Of a DNA stretch of 64,000 bases, positions 27,042 through 35,870 are shown one piece after another; the first letter of the stretch is position 1; every line of letters starts with the position of its first letter. The position numbers and the translations under genes were made by a program. The DNA is from Planctomycetaceae bacterium (GTDB lineage: Bacteria > Planctomycetota > Planctomycetia > Pirellulales > Lacipirellulaceae). The stretch covers positions 97,398 to 161,397 of the forward strand of contig PABB01000073.1 of NCBI GenBank assembly GCA_002702655.1, in the 5' to 3' direction. The notes beneath the pieces are model-generated. The model searched no databases, was not told where the DNA came from, and saw only the letters and a program-made list of their open reading frames with translations.

Positions 27042-27593
27042 CGTGAGAGTCCTTTCGCGCGCCAGCTCGCTGGGCGTGAGCGGCGGCGCTGCGGGTAGCT
27101 GTCCGGGGAGATCGCGTCGCGCGCGAAATACGCGGCGGCGCACAGGGCGGCGGGTCCCGGCTAGAGAGCCGGGTTGGTACACAGGCAGCAAACGGCGGCG
27201 GGAATCATGGCTGCGTCGGGCGCTGGAGCGGCGGGACGGCGATGCGGGCCGCGGCCCGCGGGCGAATCAAGCGGGGACAATCCGCACTGCTGTTCTCGGC
27301 GGATCGAACTTGCCGACTTTAGGCATTCTACGGCCTTTGCGGCGTCAAGGAAGTGGCCCGGGGGCTCCGCGCCCCAAGCCGGACGCCGAACGGAGCCGCC
27401 ACGTTCGCAAAAACTGGGGCGAAAATGCAGCGCCAATCCAATCCAACGGGCGGTCTGAAAGCCCTCGGGACGGGAAACTTGGCAACAAATGTCCACAGAG
27501 CCGCTGCGGCTCGCCGCCGTATGCTAATGTTTTCAATAGGGCGTCAAAGGACCGCTGTTTCACCGACCGTCCGAATAGTGCGAGAGGGCGATC
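27042..27593. other. Gene-free gap between divergent genes
   Basis: About 550 bases between cysE (leftward) and the small membrane protein (rightward). Frames on both strands here are Arg/Pro-rich shadow without ribosome sites. It must hold promoters for both genes, but I see no convincing hexamers, riboswitch fold or T-box. Confidence 0.5.
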
Positions 27594-27968
27594 GTGTTGC
27601 AACTGCTGCGCGAAATTCATCCGGGCTGGGCGCTGCTGCTCGGCATCCCCGCCGCTGCCGCCATTTCGGCCTGGGCCCTGCAGATCGCCTGCGAGTTCTG
27701 CACCGTCCAGCGGCCGAAATTCTGGCACGCGGTGGCCATCGTCGTCGTCGGCGCCTTGACCAACGTGTCGCTGCGCTACTTCCTGCCGCTGATGGGTTTC
27801 CAGTCGGCGTTCGCCACCGAAACCATCGCCGGGCTGATCACCACCGCCATGGTCATTGTCGTGGGCGTCGGCACCGGCCCGTTCACGGCCGTGACGATCG
27901 TCGTCGTACAAATGACGCTGTGCGCCGTCATCTACACGGGCCTCGCCTGGTTGGCGAATCCGAATTGA
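27594..27968 (+). CDS. Small integral membrane protein
   Basis: A 124-residue, very hydrophobic protein with about four membrane helices (for example GWALLLGIPAAAAISAWAL, FWHAVAIVVVGALTNVSLRY, TAMVIVVGVGTGPFTAVTIV). The GTG at 27594 follows GAGAGGGCG at good spacing. It is not recognised beyond being a membrane protein. It converges on the EF-G-like gene. Confidence 0.65.
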   Translation: MLQLLREIHPGWALLLGIPAAAAISAWALQIACEFCTVQRPKFWHAVAIVVVGALTNVSLRYFLPLMGFQSAFATETIAGLITTAMVIVVGVGTGPFTAVTIVVVQMTLCAVIYTGLAWLANPN

Positions 27969-28002
27969 GCGGAATTGCGAGCACGTCCCGCCGCCGCTGG
28001 GA

Positions 28003-30093
28003 TCAGTCCTCTTCCTCTTTGAGCTTCGCGTTGGCGATGATGTCCTGCTGGACGTTGCCCGGGACGACTTCGTAGTTGGAGAATTCCATCGTGAAGCTCC
28101 CCTGCCCGCCCGTCATCGACGAGAGCGTGCGGGCGTAGGTCGCCACCTCGGCCAGCGGGGCCTTGGCCTCCACGGTGGTCAAGCCGCCGGGGGCGTTGTC
28201 CATGCCCATCATCTGGCCGCGGCGGCCCGACAGGTCGCTGGACACGTCGCCCACGTTGTCGGCCGGCACGGTGATGTGCAGGTTGACCATCGGCTCCAGC
28301 AGCGACGGCTTGCATTTCTTGAACACCTCGGCGAACGCCTTGCTGGCGGCGATCTTGAACGCCGTTTCGTTGCTGTCGACCGCGTGGCTTTTGCCGAAGT
28401 GCACTTCGACGCAGACGTTCTGGATCGGGTAGCCGGCCACGACGCCCTGCTTCATCCGCTCCAGCAAGCCCTTTTCGACCGCCGGCATGAAGTTGCCGGG
28501 AATCGAGCCGCCCACGATCGAATCGATCCACAAGAAGTTGCTGTCCTCGAAGTAGTGCGAGTTCTTCAGCTGCGGGAAGCGGTCCTTGGTGGCGTAAGTT
28601 TCCGGGTCGATGTCCGCCGGCAGCGGGTACATCCGCAAATGCACCTCGCCGAACTGCCCGGCGCCGCCAGACTGCTTCTTGTGCCGGTACATGCCGTCGC
28701 CGTTGGACTGGACCGTCTCGCGGTAGGGGATCTTCGGCTCGTGGGTTTCGATTTCCACGTGGTCGCGCCGCTTGAGCCGCTCCTGCACCAACTGCAGTTG
28801 CAGCTCGCTCATGCCGGTGAGCACCATTTCCTTGGTCTCGGCGTCGTGCTCCAAGTGGATCGTGGGATCTTCCTCGGTGAGCTTGTGCAGGGCGCCCGAG
28901 AGCTTGGCTTCGTCGCCGCGCGCCTTGGGCGAGACGGCCAGGCCGATCATCGGCGTGGGGAACTTTAGCGGCGGCAGTTCCACGTCGCCCAGCGAGGTGC
29001 CGGTGTGCATGTCCTCGCACTTGGCGACCGCGGCGATGTCGCCGGCGCCAACTTCGTCGATGGAGGTGGTCTCGCTGGCCTGCACTTCCAGCAGGCCGCC
29101 GATCTTCACGTCCTTGCGGACGCCCGACACGTGCACCATGTCGTCCTTGTGCAGCGTGCCGGCGTACACCCGCACGAAGCTCAACCGTTGCACGAACGGG
29201 TCAATGCGCGTCTTGAACACCTGGGCGGCCAGCGGGGCGCCCGGGTCCTGCTTCAGCGTAACCTCGTCGCCGTCCTTCTTGGCTTTGCGCTCCACCGCGT
29301 CGGGCGGCAGCGCGGCCATCGTGATCACATCGAGCAGCTCGTCGACGCCCACGTCTTTCTTGGTCGACAAGCAGACAATCGGCGTCAGCGTCCCTGCCGC
29401 GATGGCCTGCGACATGAGCTTGCCCAGCTCTTCGTTGGACGGCATTTCGCCTTCGAAGTACCGCTCCATGAGCGCTTCGTCCGATTCGATAATCGACTCG
29501 ACCAGCGCCTCGTGGATTTCCTGCGGATCGATGGCCGCGTCGGCCGCCTCCTTGGGGGGCGACAGCGTGCTGGCCACGCCGTGCAGGTCGTCGCCCATGC
29601 CCAGCGGCACGTTCAACAGCGCACAGCCCTGGCCAAACACCTCTTTGATCTCCGAGACCAATTGCCCCAGGTCGTTGTTGCCCGTGTCGAGCTTGGTGAG
29701 CACGATGATTCGTCCGCAACCGGCCTTGCCCGCTTCGTCCCAGGCGCGGCGGGTGTTGACCTTGATGCCCGAGTGGGCGTCGATGGCGATCAGCGCGTTC
29801 TCGGCGGCGCGCAGCGAGCCGATCATCTGCCCCACCAACTCGGGGTAGCCGGGGGTGTCGATCAGATTGACGCGTTTGCCGGCGTGGTCGAAGTGTGCGA
29901 CGGTCGCTTCGATCGAATGCTTGTGGTGCTTTTCTTCTTCGTCGAAGTCGCAGATGCTGGTGCCCGCGTCAACGCTGGGGTTGGCCTGCACGGCCCCCGT
30001 CTTGACCAACAGCGCGTCGACCAACGTCGTCTTTCCCGCACTGCCATGCCCGCAAATGACAAGGTTGCGAATATCGGCGATGTTACGTGCCAT
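28003..30093 (-). CDS. EF-G-like translational GTPase (second, divergent type)
   Basis: A 696-residue protein with all EF-G domains in order: GTPase (1-280), beta-barrel domain II (about 305-390), and domains III-V with the GQFGEVHLR segment and a final EF-G C-terminal fold (SSDLSGRRGQMMGM). The nucleotide motifs differ from canonical EF-G: P-loop GHGSAGKTT rather than AHIDAGKTT, DTPGY kept, and TKLD in place of NKxD. This matches the EF-G-like/FusA2 lineage rather than the essential elongation factor. It is not in a str operon. Role could be ribosome-related but is not settled. ATG at 30093. Confidence 0.88.
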   Translation of the reverse strand: MARNIADIRNLVICGHGSAGKTTLVDALLVKTGAVQANPSVDAGTSICDFDEEEKHHKHSIEATVAHFDHAGKRVNLIDTPGYPELVGQMIGSLRAAENALIAIDAHSGIKVNTRRAWDEAGKAGCGRIIVLTKLDTGNNDLGQLVSEIKEVFGQGCALLNVPLGMGDDLHGVASTLSPPKEAADAAIDPQEIHEALVESIIESDEALMERYFEGEMPSNEELGKLMSQAIAAGTLTPIVCLSTKKDVGVDELLDVITMAALPPDAVERKAKKDGDEVTLKQDPGAPLAAQVFKTRIDPFVQRLSFVRVYAGTLHKDDMVHVSGVRKDVKIGGLLEVQASETTSIDEVGAGDIAAVAKCEDMHTGTSLGDVELPPLKFPTPMIGLAVSPKARGDEAKLSGALHKLTEEDPTIHLEHDAETKEMVLTGMSELQLQLVQERLKRRDHVEIETHEPKIPYRETVQSNGDGMYRHKKQSGGAGQFGEVHLRMYPLPADIDPETYATKDRFPQLKNSHYFEDSNFLWIDSIVGGSIPGNFMPAVEKGLLERMKQGVVAGYPIQNVCVEVHFGKSHAVDSNETAFKIAASKAFAEVFKKCKPSLLEPMVNLHITVPADNVGDVSSDLSGRRGQMMGMDNAPGGLTTVEAKAPLAEVATYARTLSSMTGGQGSFTMEFSNYEVVPGNVQQDIIANAKLKEEED

Positions 30094-30139
30094 GACGTGC
30101 TCCGTGGGAAAAGGCTCCGCCCGAACGGGCGTTGTGTGT

Positions 30140-30222
30140 CACTGGCGGTCGGCTCTCGGGGATCGGTTGTCGGCCGGACGTGACTTGCCCGGCCGAGTGC
30201 CGACAGCCGAAAGCTGACAGCC
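30140..30222. repeat. Inverted pair of GTCGGCTGTC-type arms
   Basis: Imperfect inverted arms at about 30145-30175 and 30190-30222 (GTCGGCTCTCGG against GCCGACAGCCGAAAGC) between the EF-G-like gene and hisA. Same arm type as at 2418-2620. Confidence 0.55.
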
Positions 30223-30228
30223 CTCCAA

Positions 30229-30268
30229 TAAAAAACGCCGCGAGCTCCCGCTTCAGGAGCGCGCGGCG
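30229..30268 (-). terminator. Strong rho-independent terminator overlapping the end of hisA
   Basis: On the minus strand the stem CGCCGCGCGCTCC pairs with GGGAGCTCGCGGCG around a short TGAAGC loop and is followed by six T. The 5' arm is made of the last codons of hisA and its TGA lies in the loop region. Confidence 0.9.
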
Positions 30269-30984
30269 CTGCCGCCGGCCGCCGCTAGAGCGCCCGGCAA
30301 CGTGATCGTTTCCTCGTACAGTGCGCGGCCGATGATTGCGCCGGCCAGCCCCGCGGCGGCCAGCGCTTCCACGTCCGCGACAGTCGTCACTCCCCCCGAT
30401 GCCACCACGGGCACGTCGACCGCCGCCTGCATGTCGCGCATGGCGGGCAGGTTCGGGCCCTGCAGCATGCCGTCGGTCGCGATGTCGGTGTAAACAATCG
30501 CGGCCAGCGGCGCATCGGCGAACTGAGCCGCCAGCTCCGGCGCGGCCACGCTGCTGGTCTCCAGCCAGCCGTCGGTGGCGACCAGCCCCTCCTTGGCGTC
30601 GATGCCCAACACGAGCCGGTCGGGGAACTTCCGGCACATGTCGCGGAACCAGTCGGGCCGTTTCAGGGCCGAGGTGCCCAGCACCAGCCGGGACAGGCCC
30701 ACGTCCAGCAGCGACTCGATTGTCGCCTCGTCGCGGACGCCGCCGCCCAGCTCGCACTGCAGATCCACCGCGGCAAGAATCGCCCGGACGGCGTCCAGAT
30801 TCACAGGGCGGCCTTCTTTGGCGCCGTCCAGGTCGACGATGTGCAGGTGCGCGGCGCCAGCCTCCTGAAACTGCTTGGCCACCGCCGCCGGATCGTCCGC
30901 GTAGACCGTGTCCCGCTGGTAGTCGCCCTGCTGGAGCCGCACGCAACGGCCGCCCAACAGATCAATCGCCGGCCAAATTTGCAT
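30253..30984 (-). CDS. hisA: ProFAR isomerase
   Basis: Phosphoribosylformimino-AICAR ribotide isomerase of histidine synthesis, a TIM barrel of 243 residues. The start MQIWPAIDLLGGRCVRL holds the first catalytic Asp; the second is in YTDIATDGMLQGPN. The phosphate loops GGGVRDEATI and ASGGVTT are present. hisH lies upstream on the same strand but 510 bases away, so the two are probably separate transcripts. The terminator hairpin begins inside the coding end. Confidence 0.96.
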   Translation of the reverse strand: MQIWPAIDLLGGRCVRLQQGDYQRDTVYADDPAAVAKQFQEAGAAHLHIVDLDGAKEGRPVNLDAVRAILAAVDLQCELGGGVRDEATIESLLDVGLSRLVLGTSALKRPDWFRDMCRKFPDRLVLGIDAKEGLVATDGWLETSSVAAPELAAQFADAPLAAIVYTDIATDGMLQGPNLPAMRDMQAAVDVPVVASGGVTTVADVEALAAAGLAGAIIGRALYEETITLPGALAAAGGSAARS

Positions 30985-31186
30985 GACCGCCCACCGCGGA
31001 ATTCGGGACGCAAAAAAGAGAGAATGCCATTCTGGCGGTCACGCAGCGGCAACCCCCAGAAGGGCAAATATCGCACAGCATCGCGGCTAGTACAAGCGTG
31101 CGGGATCGCCCACTCACCACACCGGTTCGCGGCTCTCGGAGTGACGCCAGCAGGAAATCTGGCAACAGGTCGGGTAGACTTCAGCT

Positions 31187-31387
31187 ATGACCAGAAGCGA
31201 TTTCCTCTTGGCCGCCCTGTTCCTTTTGCCGGTGCTCCTGTTTCCAGGGGCGTTGATGTTGTCCACGGGCGCACTTGCGGCATCGGTGGCCGTCTTCGTG
31301 CTTGCGACGGCAGTCGTGTTCTGCTTCTTGCCTTCCGCAAGCCCAGCAAACAAGAAATCCGCAGCGGAAGCAAAGAAACGGAATTAG
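31187..31387 (+). CDS. Small membrane protein
   Basis: A 66-residue product with two hydrophobic stretches (FLLAALFLLPVLLFPGALML and ASVAVFVLATAVVFCFLP) and a Lys/Glu/Ala tail ending in AEAKKRN. The upstream GGGTAG is a weak ribosome site. If it is not a gene, the 30985-31494 gap is empty apart from repeats. No function proposed. Confidence 0.45.
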   Translation: MTRSDFLLAALFLLPVLLFPGALMLSTGALAASVAVFVLATAVVFCFLPSASPANKKSAAEAKKRN

Positions 31388-31391
31388 CCGG

Positions 31392-31480
31392 GCGCCATGC
31401 TCACGGCGGTCTTCCGCTGTGGGCATGCTGATTTACTGACGCAGCATGCCCACGCCTGCGGACAGGCGTGGGCATGGCGC
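31392..31480. repeat. Inverted pair of CATGCCCACGC palindromes
   Basis: Outer ends GGCGCCATG and CATGGCGCC enclose two hairpins: a degenerate one at 31396-31427 and a perfect 14-bp stem CATGCCCACGCCTG/CAGGCGTGGGCATG at 31445-31476. A solo copy lies at 13059-13082. The element sits just past the end of hisH. Confidence 0.85.
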
Positions 31481-31494
31481 CAAGTCGGGGTCGC

Positions 31495-32100
31495 TCACAT
31501 CTCCGCGAAGTTCTTCAACACCGCCAGGCCCATGGCCTGGCTTTTTTCCGGATGAAACTGCGTGGCGAACAGATTGTCGCGCCAGATCATCGCGCAGAAC
31601 GGGTCGGGATAGTCGGCCGTGCCTGAGACGACGGACTTGTCGGCCGGCGCCACGTAGTACGAGTGAACGAAATAGAAATACGACCCATCGGGGATGCCGG
31701 CGAACAGCGGCGGCTGGCGAACATAGTTCACGCGGTTCCAACCCATGTGCGGCACTTTGTACTGGGGCGGGACGTCGAACCGGCGGACCTCGCCGGGGAT
31801 CACGCCCAGCCCCTCATGCTCGCCGTCTTCGTAGCTCACGTCGAACAGCATCTGCAGCCCCAGGCAGACGCCCAGCACCGGTTTGCCCGCGTCGATCGCG
31901 TCTTTGATCAGCGGCACCAACTCGCGACGACGCAGCTCGGCAATCGCATCGGCAAACGCCCCCACGCCCGGCAGCACCAACTTGTCGGCCTGGGCCAGCG
32001 TGTGCAGGTCGGAGGAAATCGCCGCGGCATGTCCCACCCGCTCGAACCCCTTCTGCACGCTGCGAAGGTTGCCCATTTGGTAGTCGATGATGGCGATCAT
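31495..32100 (-). CDS. hisH: Imidazole glycerol phosphate synthase, glutaminase subunit
   Basis: Releases ammonia from glutamine for HisF in histidine synthesis. The 201-residue class I amidotransferase has the N-terminal IIDYQMGNLRSV, the oxyanion strand PGVGAF, the nucleophile cysteine in GVCLGLQML and the His-Glu pair in TQFHPEKSQ. Length is normal. hisF is not in the window. ATG at 32100; the upstream 258 bases carry purine-rich repeats and no gene. Confidence 0.96.
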   Translation of the reverse strand: MIAIIDYQMGNLRSVQKGFERVGHAAAISSDLHTLAQADKLVLPGVGAFADAIAELRRRELVPLIKDAIDAGKPVLGVCLGLQMLFDVSYEDGEHEGLGVIPGEVRRFDVPPQYKVPHMGWNRVNYVRQPPLFAGIPDGSYFYFVHSYYVAPADKSVVSGTADYPDPFCAMIWRDNLFATQFHPEKSQAMGLAVLKNFAEM

Positions 32101-32358
32101 TGCTGGCGGAGAGGTGAGAGGCGGGAGGTCGGAGGTCAGGGCCCGCGCAGGGCCGCCGCCAGAGAGACGCGCAGCGGCGGCGCAGGTTCACGCCCATGGT
32201 ACCCCCGTTGGCGGCGGCTGCGAAGCCGCCCGCACGCGAAGACCGTCCGCCAACAGAAAGGGGCTCGCAGATGACGATCCGGCCGAGTGACGCGGCAACG
32301 TGCGACGCGGGCCGACCTGGGGGCTTCGCTACGCTGCGTCCCCAGCCACCCCAACGAG

Positions 32359-33189
32359 CTACTTCATCGCGATCCGCTCGGGATACACCACAAACTCGAC
32401 CCGGCGATTGCGGGCCCGGCCTTCTTCGCTGGCGTTGGACACGACCGGATGGTTCGCGCCGTGGCCGATCACAAACAGCTGCCCTTCGGGCATTGTCCCG
32501 CCCTGCACCAGCAGGTTGTAGACAGTCAGCGCCTGGGCGGCCGACAGGTGGTGGTGCGTGGGGAATTGCTGCGAGTGCGTCGGCGCGTTGTCGGTGTGAC
32601 CTTCGATGCCGATGATGTGGTCGGGGAAGTTGCGCCGCAGGTCGGCCGCAATCGCGGTGAGCAACTGCTCGGCGCCGTTCTGCAGGTACGGGCTGCCCGG
32701 CATGAACACGCGATCGCCGGGCGCCTCGATCCGCACGACGTCGCCGTCCTGGCGAACTTCCACCCCGGGCAGGTTTTTGATCGACAGATTCTTCAGTAGC
32801 GAGTTGTTCGCGCGAATTTCCGCGCCCGCGTGCTGCTTCTGAGTGCTCGCCAGTTGCGTCGTCTGCGTTTGCAGCTGCTCGTGGTCGGTCCGCAGCGCGA
32901 GCAACTGATCAGTTGTCGTGCGCAATTGATCGCGGGTGGCGCCCAACTCGCCATTGAGCAGTTGAATCTGCTGCCGCGATTGGGCCAGCAACGACTCGAG
33001 TTCCTGGTTGTCGCGGTCGAGCGCCTCGGCACGGGCCTGGTATTCCTGGCTCTGCTGGGCGACTTGCTGCATTTGCTGCGTCGCCGCCGCGGTGGCCTGC
33101 GGATTTTGGTTCGGCTTGAACACAATCCGCCCGCACCCGCTCGCGGCGAGCGAAACCAAAACCGTCAGTAACGTGGCAGTCCGCGACAT
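32359..33189 (-). CDS. OmpA-family lipoprotein with coiled coil
   Basis: A 276-residue envelope protein. The lipobox cysteine is in LAASGCGR (about residue 19). A coiled coil of about 100 residues follows (Gln/Leu/Thr-rich, about 35-130), then an OmpA C-terminal domain (about 155-270) with peptidoglycan-binding features GHTDNAPTH and ASEEGRARNRRVEF. This is a Pal-like tether between membrane and cell wall. The ATG at 33189 is taken because it puts the signal at the N-terminus; an ATG ten codons upstream is possible. Confidence 0.88.
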   Translation of the reverse strand: MSRTATLLTVLVSLAASGCGRIVFKPNQNPQATAAATQQMQQVAQQSQEYQARAEALDRDNQELESLLAQSRQQIQLLNGELGATRDQLRTTTDQLLALRTDHEQLQTQTTQLASTQKQHAGAEIRANNSLLKNLSIKNLPGVEVRQDGDVVRIEAPGDRVFMPGSPYLQNGAEQLLTAIAADLRRNFPDHIIGIEGHTDNAPTHSQQFPTHHHLSAAQALTVYNLLVQGGTMPEGQLFVIGHGANHPVVSNASEEGRARNRRVEFVVYPERIAMK

Positions 33190-33374
33190 GGATCTTGCGC
33201 GAGGGGGAAATGTGCGCACCGCTCGGACCCGCAGCCCGACCGATCGCGGCGGACGGTAGCAATCGCCGCGGGGGCGAGCAAGATCAACCGCTGCGCGGTG
33301 CTAGCAGGGAGCGTGGCCGACTCTCGGAGAGAGTCGGCCAAACCAGCATCCCCGGCGCAGATCTCCTGGGCCAT

Positions 33375-33908
33375 TCAAGCCCCTGGGCAAGGGCCGGCCA
33401 ATTCTCGGAGAGAATTGCCCACGATGCGCAAGGCGGCCGCCGGATACTCGCCATAGAACCGTTTGATGAAGTTGCGATGCCAGCGGGACGCGGCATGCGG
33501 CTCCCACCCCAGTCGGGCGAGCAAACGATCGCTGATGCGGCGGTTTTGCACGTCGCAGACCAGCGCGTCGGATCCCTTGATCGCGGCGACGGCGTCGAGC
33601 GTTTCCACCGCCGCCAGGAATGTGGCGTAGGACGTGCCAGCCGTGGTTTCGATGTACTTGAGCGCCAGAAAGTTGCCGTGCCCCAACGGCTGGTTGTAGT
33701 ACAGTCGGCAGCGATCGGCCGGGCCGCGGACATGGTAGTCGTCGCCCACTGGCCACAGTTCGCGTAGCGAGAGCAGCTTGGGCCAGGGCCGCAGATGCAC
33801 CGCCGCGAGCTGGCCAGCGGACGTTTCGATCACGCCGTACCGCCGCCGGCGCAGCGCGTCGGCGTCGGCCGTCCAGTCGGTCACGGTCTGCAGCCATCGG
33901 CCCGTCAT
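33375..33908 (-). CDS. Hypothetical protein translationally coupled to prepilin peptidase
   Basis: A 177-residue soluble protein, not recognised. It is rich in Arg, Trp and Tyr, with segments such as RLYYNQPLGHGNFLALKYIE and a mixed alpha/beta composition; no membrane helix or signal peptide. Its ATG at 33906-33908 overlaps the prepilin peptidase stop (ATGA), so the two are almost certainly made together, and a role in pilus or secretion processing is possible by context only. Confidence 0.7.
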   Translation of the reverse strand: MTGRWLQTVTDWTADADALRRRRYGVIETSAGQLAAVHLRPWPKLLSLRELWPVGDDYHVRGPADRCRLYYNQPLGHGNFLALKYIETTAGTSYATFLAAVETLDAVAAIKGSDALVCDVQNRRISDRLLARLGWEPHAASRWHRNFIKRFYGEYPAAALRIVGNSLRELAGPCPGA

Positions 33909-35263
33909 CGCAGGTCCTCCTCGAGGGGTCCGAAGATGGCCTCTTTGATGTTGCGCCACAGCACCAGCATCGCGCCCAGCACCGGCAGGCAAATCCCCAG
34001 CGCCGCGGGCACGAGCCACGGGATCTCGAACATGACCGCAAACCGGCTCCAAATTGCCGCCCACGCGGCCACCACGGCGACCGTGGCCAGGCACAGAAAC
34101 GGGCCGTAGGGAATCTCGTCGCCGCGCCGCAGCACAAGCTGCACCACTCCGACCAGCAACCCGGCCAGCGGGGCCGCGAAGAAGATGAACACGCAGGCCT
34201 GCCAGCCGACAAAGGCGCCGATCATCATCATGAGCGTCACGTCGCCGAAGCCCATGGCCTCGCGCTGCAGGGCCCAGGAGCCGACGATCCGCACGCCCCA
34301 CACCAGCGCGCCGCCGCCCAGCATGCCGATCAGCGCCGAGTACAAGCCGGCCCACCCTGGTCCGCCGCGAAGCCAGGCGGCGACGATCATCGCGGCGCCG
34401 CCCAGTTCCAACCACAACAGCGGCGGGCGGAGCAGCTCGCGCCGCACGCGGGCCAGCAGCACGGCCAATCCGCGTCGCCAGCCATGCCGGCGCCGGAAGA
34501 TCCGCGGGGTGAGAGCAAAGCACCACACGGCGTAACATGCCAAGGCGACCGCCAAGTCGCGAGGTGACTTGTTTTTGATCCGGTCTTCCGAAAGCGGAGC
34601 GGGCGCAGCGTGACCAGAAGGTTCGACATCGCCGCCGCGGTGTTGCCACTGACCGCGGAGGTTCAGCAGAATCGGCTCGCCCCTCTCCGCGGGCGCCTGG
34701 CGATCGGTCACCTGCGGCAGCAGAACAAACGGCGTCCACGCGGCCAGCGCCAAGCCGATCAGCGTGCCGTAGACGGTGATCTCATCAGGAATCAACTTCT
34801 CGTCAATATCGATCAGGCTGGCCGCCGCCATCAGCGTGAGCAGCACCACATGGGCGATCACAGCGGGCCACAACGCCGAGCTAGCCACTTTCATCGCGGC
34901 GACCGGCGGCCACGCGCCTGCCAGGTGCGCAAACTGCCCGCGGATCAGCCCCAGCCGATCCACCTCCCACCACACGAGCGCAGCGACGCCGACGGCCATC
35001 ATCAGTTCCACCGCAATCGGACGCACCCAAAAGCCGCGGCCATGCACGGGGTGCTCGCGGCGCAACCCCCACCACCCCAACAGCGGGATGCGATCGCTCG
35101 CACGGCGCGGCGGGGCCTGCTCGTGCGGCGGCGACCAAGGCGACACGTGCCGCCGATTCCACGCCAGCCAATACGCGGCCCAATTGACGGCCGCGCCTAG
35201 CAGCAGACCAACAAGCGCCGCGAGGGCGAGCGTGGCGGGCAGCGGCAGCGCGGCGAGGGGCAT
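33905..35263 (-). CDS. Prepilin peptidase-like protease (A24)
   Basis: A 452-residue membrane aspartic protease of the type IV prepilin family. The first catalytic region is IDIDEKLIPDEIT (Asp152/Asp154) and the second is GFGDVTLMMM, both beside membrane helices. The cytosolic loop normally holding two CxxC pairs is present in position (DRIPLLGWWGLRREHP) but has no cysteines. An extra segment of about 100 residues (roughly 180-280), partly polar, lies between the two catalytic regions. No pilin genes are nearby. The downstream gene overlaps by four bases. Confidence 0.85.
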   Translation of the reverse strand: MPLAALPLPATLALAALVGLLLGAAVNWAAYWLAWNRRHVSPWSPPHEQAPPRRASDRIPLLGWWGLRREHPVHGRGFWVRPIAVELMMAVGVAALVWWEVDRLGLIRGQFAHLAGAWPPVAAMKVASSALWPAVIAHVVLLTLMAAASLIDIDEKLIPDEITVYGTLIGLALAAWTPFVLLPQVTDRQAPAERGEPILLNLRGQWQHRGGDVEPSGHAAPAPLSEDRIKNKSPRDLAVALACYAVWCFALTPRIFRRRHGWRRGLAVLLARVRRELLRPPLLWLELGGAAMIVAAWLRGGPGWAGLYSALIGMLGGGALVWGVRIVGSWALQREAMGFGDVTLMMMIGAFVGWQACVFIFFAAPLAGLLVGVVQLVLRRGDEIPYGPFLCLATVAVVAAWAAIWSRFAVMFEIPWLVPAALGICLPVLGAMLVLWRNIKEAIFGPLEEDLR

Positions 35264-35304
35264 GGGACCTTCGTGGCGTCAGAACGATGTGTGCCACGGC
35301 GCAT

Positions 35305-35333
35305 TTAGCCCCCGGTCAGTGACCGGGGGCTAA
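35305..35333. repeat. Perfect palindrome at the aroK stop
   Basis: TTAGCCCCCGGTC and GACCGGGGGCTAA form a 13-bp stem with a 3-base loop. The aroK stop codon (35330-35332, minus strand) is inside it. No T-run follows on either side. Confidence 0.8.
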
Positions 35334-35863
35334 GTGGGACCGGGGGCCAAGTGGGCCGCGATTTCCGCGGCGATCGCCTCGGGGGCCTTATCATCGGTAT
35401 CGACCACAAGGGTAGCACACGCCGCGTAAATCGGCGTCCGCTCGCCCAGCAGCCGGTCGATCTCCTGCCGGCCACCCGTATTAGTCAGATTAGGACGGCG
35501 TCCGGCGGTGGTCGGGTCGCCGGAGAGCCGCCGCTCAATCTCCGCGGCCGACGCCCGCAGCCAGACGGTCGCATCGCACGCGGCGATGGCCGCGCGGTTG
35601 TCCTCCCGCAGCACGGCCCCTCCGCCCAGGGCCGCGACAAGCCCCCCGCGGCCGCACAAATCGGCCACGACTGCCGCTTCCAGATCGCGAAACGCGCCCT
35701 CGCCCTCGTCGGCAAAGATCGCGGCAATCGATTTGCCGGCGCGGCGTTCCAACTCGACGTCGGCGTCGATCCACTTGCACTGCAGCAATTCGGCCAAGTG
35801 CCGCGCGACGGTCGTCTTGCCCGTGCCGCGGTAACCGATCAAAGCAATCCGATGCGGGGACAT
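35330..35863 (-). CDS. aroK: Shikimate kinase
   Basis: Phosphorylates shikimate with ATP, fifth step of the common aromatic pathway. The 177-residue P-loop kinase has Walker A GYRGTGKTT, the shikimate-binding DADVELERRAG, and ALGGGAVLRE for the second substrate loop, with the lid arginine region RRLSGDPTTAGRRP. Length is normal. The stop codon lies in a palindrome. aroDE is the next gene upstream on the same strand, about 250 repeat-filled bases away. Confidence 0.95.
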   Translation of the reverse strand: MSPHRIALIGYRGTGKTTVARHLAELLQCKWIDADVELERRAGKSIAAIFADEGEGAFRDLEAAVVADLCGRGGLVAALGGGAVLREDNRAAIAACDATVWLRASAAEIERRLSGDPTTAGRRPNLTNTGGRQEIDRLLGERTPIYAACATLVVDTDDKAPEAIAAEIAAHLAPGPT

Positions 35864-35870
35864 TAAGAAT

